Assembly: GCF_026626665.1 (NCBI RefSeq)
Contig: NZ_JAPNKE010000002.1
Span: 6,611,168-6,675,167, forward strand
Reading direction: 5' to 3'
Length of the DNA: 64,000 bases
Origin: Nannocystis pusilla
GTDB lineage: Bacteria > Myxococcota_A > Polyangia > Nannocystales > Nannocystaceae
Shown here one piece after another: positions 57,631-64,000 of this stretch. A model generated the notes under the pieces. It saw only the letters and a list, made by a program, of their open reading frames with translations. It was not told where the DNA came from and ran no database searches. The translations under genes were made by a program, and so were the position numbers. Within the stretch, counting starts at the first letter, position 1, and each line of letters opens with the position of its first letter.

Positions 57631-57660
57631 GTCGGGCTCGCCGAATGGCGCGAGCCCGAC
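57631..57660. terminator. Bidirectional hairpin terminator
   Basis: An 11-bp GC stem: GTCGGGCTCG (57631-57640) pairs with CGAGCCCGAC (57651-57660), around a ten-base centre. It lies in the 72-bp gap between two convergent genes, an ideal place to stop both transcripts. A weak U-run follows on the plus strand (TTGCTTCTTT). Confidence 0.6.
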
Positions 57661-57692
57661 TGCCACCATTGCTTCTTTGTGAAAAAGCGAAA

Positions 57693-58882
57693 TCACATCT
57701 TGGCGCGGATCGTCCGCACCAGGTGCCACAGGATCCCGTAGGCCGCGGCCACCACCAGCAGCCCGCCGATGCCCGAGCTCGTCATGATGTAGAAGTCGGC
57801 CGCCGGCTCCGGCAGATGGAACCCGCCGCCCGCCGGGAACGACATGTACCAGTCGCCCCCGTCCACGCGGCTGAGCTGCGCCCGCATCCCCCGCATCATC
57901 TCGTTGGCGATCTGGATCAGCCACGCCAGCCACCACACCAGCACCATCAGGCCCGCGCCGGCCCCGACCACCGCCTTGTAGGCCCCGCGCACGATCAGCG
58001 GCGGCATGAAGAAGTTGACCACCGGGATCATCCACCCGGCCACCGCCATCCCCGGCCCGAACGGCGCCTTGCCGCGATTCGCCGCGTACACCTTGTAAAG
58101 AAACACCAGCAGGGCGACCCCGATCACCAGCGACAGCAGCGTGTAAAGCGGCCCCATCACCGGCCACAGCTGATAGCTCAGCGACGGCACCGTGTACGCC
58201 AGCGCGAACATCACCAGCGGCAGGGCGAAGCGCACCAGCAGCAGCACCTCGAGCAGCCCGCCGGGCTTCGGCCCCGTCGCCTCCGGCAGGCGCCGGATCG
58301 TCGACCGCCCCCCGCTCGTGCGCGCCCGCCGGCGGCCACGAACGCCGCCGCCGTCACCGGCTCGAGGCTGCTCTCGAGGCCCGCCAGCGAGACACCGAGG
58401 ATCTTCTCGAGCTGGGTCTTGAACGCCTGCAGGTCGAGGCCCTCGTGGAAGCCGTAGTTGCTGCGGCTGCCGTCGGGCCGCGTCTCCGCCAGCACCGCCT
58501 CGTTCGCGTGCACCTGCCCGGTCCCGAGGTCGGCGCAGCGCTCGTAGAAGAACACGCTCGGCGCGCCCGCCCGCCGCACCAGCGCCAGGAACATCGCCTC
58601 GTTGGCGTTGAGCGCCGGCGGCATCGACACCACCACGACCTCGACGTCGCCCGACTTCACGTGGCCGACGACGTCGAGCTTCGCCATCTCGAGCCCGCCC
58701 GGCGCCAGCCCCACGTGCGGCAGCGCCTCGGCCAGGCCCTTGCCCGACTCGGTCCACAGGAAGAACAAGAACGCCTCGCGCTGCGGCCCGGTCAGCTCGG
58801 CGAACATGCGGTCGGGCGCGCGGAACGTCTCCGCCGGGATGACTTTCTTGGCGAACGAGAAGTGGTGCTGGCGTGCGGACAT
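57693..58882 (-). pseudogene. Unknown domain fused to DUF4328 membrane domain, one frameshift
   Basis: From ATG 58882 a roughly 180-residue soluble part (AFLFFLWTESGKGLAEALPH) precedes a break near 58330 in a G-rich run. The other frame continues with about 200 residues of DUF4328-like membrane protein: four or five helices (LPLVMFALAYTVPSLSYQLW, GWMIPVVNFFMPPLIVRGAYKAV). Adding one base joins them to about 396 residues. The functions of both halves are unknown. It lies last in the MBOAT operon, 9 bp after the VWA gene. Confidence 0.68.
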
Positions 58883-58891
58883 GCGGAGCTC

Positions 58892-60193
58892 TCAGGGCTG
58901 GGCGATGGTGGCGACGATCGCGGAGTAGTCGTGTTGGCAGATCGAATGGAACTCGAGCGGTCCGAGGCTGGCGCCGACCTCGAGCATGCGCACCGGCGGC
59001 CGGGCGGTCTGCGGGAAGTCGGGGAAATTGGGGTCTACCAGCACGCAGCCGGGACCGATGCCGAAAATGTCCTGATCGGCGGGGTCGGGGTCGTCCGCGA
59101 ACACCAGCGGCACCTCGCCAGTTTCGAAGCCGACCGGCACGCCCGCGATCGCCAGCAGCCGCACCCGCGCCCCGCCGGTCTTGCTCGCCTGAATGCCGTC
59201 CAGCAAATCGGTATAACGCGACACCGGCCACAGCACCGCGTCGTCGTCGGCGACGTCGGGATTGCCCTCGATGTCGTAGTTGGTCGCCGGGCACGCCGTG
59301 TACGTCGGCGCTCCGCCCTCGCACTTGACCCCCGCGTTGAAGCACACCGCGCTGGTCGCGTCCGGACGCTCCGGGTCTTCCCAGAAGATCTTGTTGTCCT
59401 TGAAGATGGAGTCGAACAACGGGTTGTAGCTGCAATCGACCTCGTCGGTCAGGATCACCACCACCAGGTCGGCCTCCGGCCGCAGGAACCCGTACTCCGG
59501 CTGGTTCGCGTCCATCGTTCGCACCAGGGCCAGACGCATGCTCTCGAGCTGCGACTCGAAGCCGCAACCATTCACGCCCCGCGGCAGCGCGCACTGCAGC
59601 GCCTGCACCAGGCTCAGGTTCTGGTCGGCGAGGTTGGTGACGCCGCCCGTGCGCTCGAGCCACGGCCGCACCGCCGCCTCGGGCTCCTCGGTCGTCGGCG
59701 TCGGCACGAGGCCGATCGATTCGACGTCGCACACATCGTCGCAGGCGTACGAAAAATCTTCCATGTTGAACGAGAACTCGCCCTGCGCGACCCGCTGGAC
59801 GCAGCTCCGGATCGCCATCGCCCCGTTCTCCGGCGTCGTCTGGGCCTGCGGGCAGCGCGGATTGCCGGCGTCGGTCGTGGTGACGCCGATTCGCAGGTCG
59901 CGCTCCGTGTTCACCAGCGCGGCGATGTTCTTGGCCAGCAGCGCCTGCTCGTCCGCCATCGAGCCGGTGTTGTCGATCACGAACAGCACGTCGATCGGGT
60001 TCGTCCCCGACGGCCCGCCCGTCGTCGGCTCACCCGTCGTCGGCTCGTCGCCCGAGTCGTCCGGCTCACCCGATGGCCCGTACGTCGGGCCCTGAGTCTG
60101 ACCGGCGCTGACCGTCAGCTCGTCGAGGATGCTGCCCTTGCCGCCGCAGCCGGCCACGGCCAGCGCGAGGGCCCACGTCACCGTCGTTCGCAC
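58892..60193 (-). CDS. VWA-type lipoprotein
   Basis: A 433-residue lipoprotein. The lipobox LALAVAGC is at the start (GTG 60193). After a Gly/Thr/Pro linker comes a VWA-like domain with VLFVIDNTGSMADEQ, the DxTGS variant of the metal site, then VVVILTDEVDCSY. Many paired cysteines (CDDVCDVES, CNPLF) point to an exported, disulfide-rich protein. It sits between the SGNH hydrolase and the DUF4328 gene in one leftward operon. Confidence 0.82.
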   Translation of the reverse strand: MRTTVTWALALAVAGCGGKGSILDELTVSAGQTQGPTYGPSGEPDDSGDEPTTGEPTTGGPSGTNPIDVLFVIDNTGSMADEQALLAKNIAALVNTERDLRIGVTTTDAGNPRCPQAQTTPENGAMAIRSCVQRVAQGEFSFNMEDFSYACDDVCDVESIGLVPTPTTEEPEAAVRPWLERTGGVTNLADQNLSLVQALQCALPRGVNGCGFESQLESMRLALVRTMDANQPEYGFLRPEADLVVVILTDEVDCSYNPLFDSIFKDNKIFWEDPERPDATSAVCFNAGVKCEGGAPTYTACPATNYDIEGNPDVADDDAVLWPVSRYTDLLDGIQASKTGGARVRLLAIAGVPVGFETGEVPLVFADDPDPADQDIFGIGPGCVLVDPNFPDFPQTARPPVRMLEVGASLGPLEFHSICQHDYSAIVATIAQP

Positions 60194-60256
60194 GCCGCGA
60201 CTGTACCAAGCTTCGCCCGGGGCCGCGGGCGCGATTTCGCGCCGCGCTCCTCTTCG

Positions 60257-61999
60257 TCAATCCCCGGCCAGCGCCTTGACCGGCGTTCCGGCGACGCGCT
60301 TGCGATAATCGACGTACCCCTGCATCAGCGAGCGGTACAGCATGGCGCCCACCACCTTGTGGCCGTGATGGGTCAGGTGCGACAGATCGCCGGCGCCGAG
60401 GGCCGGCGACGAGCGGACCCACCGGCCCATCGAGCCCGAGCCGCCCATCGCCTCGTAGGTGTCGAAGAAGGCGCAGCCCTCGGTCTCGGCCACCTCGCGC
60501 TGGGCCTGGACCAGCTTCGTCACGATCGGCCGCGTCACGATCTTGCCCGAGCCGTCGCGCTCGCCGTGGTCGAGCGGCGCCATCACCAGGCACGGCAGCT
60601 GCGGGTCGGCCTTGCGGAACAGCTGGATCACCGCCGAGTACTCCGCCCTGTACTTCTCCATCGTGCCCTGCGTGTTCATGTCGTTGCCGCCGAACATGAG
60701 CACCAGCAGGTCCGGGTCGCGGCGCTGGATCTGGCGCTGCAGGTGCTCCGGGTCGAAGTTGAGCAGGCGGCGGGTGAGCGCGCCGATCTGGCTCATCTCG
60801 TCGTAGACCACGCCCGGCACCGTGCGCTCCATCGCCACCCCGTAGGCGCGGACCTTGCCGCCGCCGGCCGCGCGGACCGACAGGGTGTGTTCGCCGTCGT
60901 CGGTCTCGATCACGTGCCAGCGGTCTTCGAGCTGATCGGCCGCCGTCTCGAGCTCGATCGGCTCCTGCTCGTCGAGCTTGAGCCGCAGCTTGCCGCCCTT
61001 CGGCAGCCCCGCGTACCACACCTCGTAGCGGGCCACCTTGCGGCCCATCGGCCCCTTTTGCGCCGTCGACAGCCGGATCTCCGCGCCCCCGGCCGACTCG
61101 AAGGTCGTCCCGCCGACCCCGTAATAGCCGTCCTTCTTGCAATCGAAGATGATGAAGCAATGTTGCCACTGGCTGCGCTCGTCGAAGCGCACGCCCTGGT
61201 GGCGGTAGCTCGCGTTGGGCTGGCCGAGCAGGTGGAAGCCGTGGCCGGCGTCGCCGAAGCGGGCCTGCAGCTTGCTGCGGATCGCCCCCGTGATCCCGTC
61301 GTTGCCGATCGCCGAATCGCCGTAGTGCATCGCCCGCGTCACCGCGCCCGGCAGGCCGAGCTGCGTGCGGGTCAGCGCAGCGTAGAAGCGATCGAGCGCC
61401 TCGGGCCGCTCGAGCGGCACCTCGACCGGCAGCGCGTCGTCCTCGTGCGGGGCGAGCGGCGGCACCTTCTCGTCCTCCTGCACCGGCGTCGCGCGGACCT
61501 CGACCTCCTTGAACTCCTCGACCTCCGCCTTCTCGGCCTCCACCCGCGCGACCGCGATCGCCTCCTTGACCTCCGCGTCGGCGACCTCCGCCTTCTGGCC
61601 CATCCCCAGCAGCTCGCGGCCGATCAGGTTCCAGAACGGCACGTACAGGAACTCCCCGGTGTCCGGGTCCGTCGCCAGCGTCCACGGCCGCACCAGGTGC
61701 AGGCAGCCGAGCCCCTCCGGCCCGGCCGCCGCCGTGACGCAGGCGGCCAGCGACGCCGCGACCGAGCTCTCCTGCGCCTGGGCGGTCTCTGCCGCCTCCA
61801 CGGTCTTCGGCGCCGGCACTGCGTAGGTCAGCCCGATCGCCAGGCCCAGCCCGATCATCGCCCCGATCGCCTTGCGGAAGGTCCCGGGCGGGTAGCTCGT
61901 CGCGTGCTCCTCGTCGCGCGTGAGGTCGACCTTGACCTTGCGCTCCTCGCCGTCGAGGAGCCCCTCGTGTTCGTCCGCGGCCATGGTCCTGCTGGTCAT
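60257..61999 (-). CDS. SGNH/GDSL-type hydrolase, membrane-anchored
   Basis: A 580-residue protein with one membrane helix near residues 45-65 and a coiled-coil Glu/Ala-rich stretch (AEVADAEVKEAIAVARVEAEK). The SGNH domain has block I HYGDSAIGND (nucleophile Ser), block III FGGNDMN and block V DLSHLTHHGH (Asp, His). It starts 13 bp after the MBOAT gene, with GAGGGA nine bases before ATG 61999. In AlgI/AlgX/AlgJ and PatA/B systems an MBOAT protein moves acyl groups across the membrane and an SGNH partner transfers them to a polysaccharide; the same pairing suggests O-acylation of a surface glycan here. Confidence 0.85.
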   Translation of the reverse strand: MTSRTMAADEHEGLLDGEERKVKVDLTRDEEHATSYPPGTFRKAIGAMIGLGLAIGLTYAVPAPKTVEAAETAQAQESSVAASLAACVTAAAGPEGLGCLHLVRPWTLATDPDTGEFLYVPFWNLIGRELLGMGQKAEVADAEVKEAIAVARVEAEKAEVEEFKEVEVRATPVQEDEKVPPLAPHEDDALPVEVPLERPEALDRFYAALTRTQLGLPGAVTRAMHYGDSAIGNDGITGAIRSKLQARFGDAGHGFHLLGQPNASYRHQGVRFDERSQWQHCFIIFDCKKDGYYGVGGTTFESAGGAEIRLSTAQKGPMGRKVARYEVWYAGLPKGGKLRLKLDEQEPIELETAADQLEDRWHVIETDDGEHTLSVRAAGGGKVRAYGVAMERTVPGVVYDEMSQIGALTRRLLNFDPEHLQRQIQRRDPDLLVLMFGGNDMNTQGTMEKYRAEYSAVIQLFRKADPQLPCLVMAPLDHGERDGSGKIVTRPIVTKLVQAQREVAETEGCAFFDTYEAMGGSGSMGRWVRSSPALGAGDLSHLTHHGHKVVGAMLYRSLMQGYVDYRKRVAGTPVKALAGD

Positions 62000-62012
62000 A
62001 AGGTCATGTCCC

Positions 62013-63665
62013 TCAGAACTGGAAGTAGATGTTGGCCCGCGGCCCGCTCGAAAGCAGCAGGTGGACCGCCAGGCCCAGCGCCGCCAGCAGCAGCCCGATC
62101 AGCGGCCCCGGCAGGCGGCGGAACACCGCGTACGTCTCGCGGTCGACCAGGCCCTTCGGCGTCAGCAGGTGGTAGCCGATCCCGAACAGCAGCACCGTCC
62201 ACACCGCCGGCGTGATCAGGCCCTCGCGGATCCCGTGGGCGTCGAAGCGGAGCAGCCCCGCGATCATCTTGCGCGAGGTGTCGAGGTCGTCGGCGCGGAA
62301 GAACACCCGCGACAGCACCGTGAAGTGGAACGTCAGCAGCACGTGGAGCGCGGTGTTCCACGCGGTGCCCGTCTCCGGCAGGCGGGCCACGATCAGGAAC
62401 ATCAGCACCGCGAAGCCGGCCAGGCCCAGGCTCTCCGGCTGGCCGAGCTGCAGCACCGCGGTCGACAGGCCGTACACCGCGCCGAACAGCAGCAGCATGC
62501 CCGTGACCCACATCGCCCGCGTCTTCGCCGTCCCCGTCCCGCGCCTCCGCAGCCGGTTCCAGCGGTTGAACACCATCGCCAGCGCGTGGATGTTCGAGTA
62601 CAGGATGAAATTCCAGCTGGCCCCGTGCCACATGCCGACCAGGAACATGGTCAGCCACAGGTTGAAGTACACCCGCCCCGGCGAGCCCTTGCTGCCGCCG
62701 AGCGGGAAGAACACGTAGTCGCGCAGCCAGGTCGACAGCGTCATGTGCCAGCGGCGCCAGAACTCGCCGAGGTTCTTCGCCTGGTACGGCCGCTCGAAGT
62801 TCTCCGGCAGCACGAAGCCCAGCATCAGCGCCACGCCGATCGCTATGTCCGTGTAGCCGCTGAAGTCGGCGTACAGCTGCAGCGTGAACGCGTACAGCGA
62901 CAGCAGGATCTCGAGCGACGTGTAGTTCTCCGGCGCGCCAAACACCGCGTCGGTGAACTGCGACGCGATCCAGTCGCCGAGGATCGCCTTCTTCGCCACG
63001 CCGATCATCACGCGGTACATCCCGCGCGTCATCGTCTCGGCCGACAGGCGCGGCGGGCGGTGCAGCTGCGGCAGGAACTCGTGCGCGCGCACGATCGGCC
63101 CGGCCACCAACTGCGGGAAGAACACCACGAACAGCGCGAACTTGCGGAAGTTCGGCTCCGGCGTCAGCCGGCCGCGCCACACGTCGATCGTGTAGCTCAG
63201 CGTCTGGAACGTGTAGAAGCTGATGCCGATCGGCAGCAGCAGCTCGAGGTGCGGCACCACCACCGACATCCCCAGCGCGTGGGCGACGTCGGAGAACACC
63301 CCGAGGAAGAAGTTGGTGTACTTGAAGTAGCCGAGCAGCCCGAGGTTGCCGACCAGGCTGAGGCCGAGCCAGAAGTTGCGGACGCGGGCCGCGCTCGCCT
63401 TCGTCCGCGGGTCCTTGCTGTCGAAGGCCGCGCGCTGCTGCCAGATCTGGCGCGAGCACAGGTAGTCGAGCACCGTCGACAGGGCCAGCAGCCCGACGAA
63501 GTACCACGGCGGCTGCAGCGGGTCCGTCTCGGGCCCCGCCATGTAGAAGAAGTAGCTGGCCGCGATCAGGAACAGGACCCGCATCACCGGCACGTGCGAC
63601 AGCCCCCACGAGATCAGGAGCACGGGGACGATGAAGAGCAGGAAGTCGAAGCTGACGAAGAGCAT
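62013..63665 (-). CDS. MBOAT-family O-acyltransferase (AlgI-like)
   Basis: A 550-residue polytopic membrane protein of the MBOAT family. FYTFQTLSYTIDVWRGRL, LYADFSGYTDIAIGVALMLG, NFERPYQAKNLGEFWRRWH and the catalytic FLVGMWHGASWNF (His) are as in AlgI/DltB-like acyltransferases. It should carry acetyl or other acyl groups from cytoplasmic donors to an extracytoplasmic acceptor. ATG 63665 gives the typical MLFVSFDFLLF start; a GTG at 63692 extends it by nine residues. First gene of a leftward operon with SGNH, VWA and DUF4328 genes. Confidence 0.9.
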   Translation of the reverse strand: MLFVSFDFLLFIVPVLLISWGLSHVPVMRVLFLIAASYFFYMAGPETDPLQPPWYFVGLLALSTVLDYLCSRQIWQQRAAFDSKDPRTKASAARVRNFWLGLSLVGNLGLLGYFKYTNFFLGVFSDVAHALGMSVVVPHLELLLPIGISFYTFQTLSYTIDVWRGRLTPEPNFRKFALFVVFFPQLVAGPIVRAHEFLPQLHRPPRLSAETMTRGMYRVMIGVAKKAILGDWIASQFTDAVFGAPENYTSLEILLSLYAFTLQLYADFSGYTDIAIGVALMLGFVLPENFERPYQAKNLGEFWRRWHMTLSTWLRDYVFFPLGGSKGSPGRVYFNLWLTMFLVGMWHGASWNFILYSNIHALAMVFNRWNRLRRRGTGTAKTRAMWVTGMLLLFGAVYGLSTAVLQLGQPESLGLAGFAVLMFLIVARLPETGTAWNTALHVLLTFHFTVLSRVFFRADDLDTSRKMIAGLLRFDAHGIREGLITPAVWTVLLFGIGYHLLTPKGLVDRETYAVFRRLPGPLIGLLLAALGLAVHLLLSSGPRANIYFQF

Positions 63666-63692
63666 CGGTTGCCGGCGACGTCGGGCGCTCAC

Positions 63693-64000
63693 GCTACCCG
63701 CGCGGCCCGAGAACGCGAAACTTTTCCTTAGAATTCACGCGGCGCTTCGCTCACGCTATAGGCGCAATTCGGGACACCTGCGCCTCCGCCCGCACGGCGG
63801 CGGCGGGAGCACCGGGTCATGGCGCGCCGCTCGCGGCCTCGCTGGCGCCATCCTCGACCTGTCCACCTGGATGGGGGCACCACGCGGGGGTCTCGCCCGC
63901 GTGTCGCGCCAGCCACTTCAGAGCCCTCACAGGCAGGCCGCTCCCGGTGAGTCGACCTGGGGTGACGGACCCGAGGAGGTCATGAGCGGAAGACCGCCAT
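63693..64000. other. Right edge of the window
   Basis: A 300-bp region upstream of the MBOAT gene. No complete gene. An ATG at 63982 follows GAGGAGGTC and could begin a rightward gene cut by the window edge, but the spacing is short and only six codons are visible. Confidence 0.35.

Noticed and set aside
63982-64000. Possible start of a rightward gene at the window end
   Set aside because: GAGGAGG lies only two bases before the ATG and six codons are visible, too little to call a gene.

Overview
The window reads as chromosomal DNA of a very GC-rich myxobacterium, most like the Nannocystis/Plesiocystis/Enhygromyxa group. This is an inference. It rests on a complete secreted protein ending in a MYXO-CTERM-type Cys/helix/Arg tail (33966-34535) and a second such tail on a fragment (25778-26476). 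Further support comes from five lipoproteins with Thr/Ser/Asp/Gly-rich linkers behind the lipobox, Myxococcus-type cysteine-rich repeats, a eukaryote-like Ser/Thr kinase and very long antisense shadow ORFs. I saw no rRNA, tRNA, insertion sequence, phage gene or CRISPR array.

Layout. 0.4-3.2 kb: a lipoprotein, an M48 metallopeptidase with a TerB-like tail and a free-standing TerB-like protein. 4.2-10.2 kb: a tightly overlapping three-gene cassette of the DAB inorganic-carbon accumulation type (DabA plus two different NuoL/M-like proton-channel subunits). 10.5-18.2 kb: a frameshifted sulfatase, an operon of a KamA-like radical SAM protein and asparagine synthase, and a divergent histidine kinase/NtrC-type regulator pair. 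18.5-29.3 kb: hydrolase, DUF389, DUF305, porin-like, HdeD-like and IgGFc-binding-like cell-surface genes. 29.5-45.7 kb: a broken CoA-transferase subunit, a linker-rich secreted protein, the kinase, PHP and NHL lipoproteins, a divergent SDR/AraC pair, a HupE/UreJ-like protein, a DUF4056 lipoprotein and a membrane phosphatase-superfamily protein. 45.7-56.0 kb: a carotenoid cluster (crtC, crtD, crtE, a methyltransferase, a CrtU-type desaturase/methylase and, beyond two unrelated genes, a CrtI/RetSat-like oxidoreductase). 56.0-63.7 kb: a VanX-type dipeptidase lipoprotein, a small secreted protein and a leftward MBOAT-SGNH-VWA-DUF4328 operon.

Two things cut across the annotation. First, an abundant 14-bp palindrome, TGTCC-N4-GGACA with covarying variants, occurs dozens of times. 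It is found alone, as head-to-tail 14-bp concatemers, as a ten-copy array with a roughly 41-bp period, as part of a 79-bp tandem repeat, and inside reading frames where it spells Pro-rich linkers such as VPEDS. I regard it as the most interesting undescribed element here. Second, at least ten genes are broken by single or double base indels, mostly one missing G/C in short G/C runs next to CCGG-like sequence. Such a uniform signature suggests consensus errors more than mass pseudogenization, so the affected genes are reported as single loci with the break marked.
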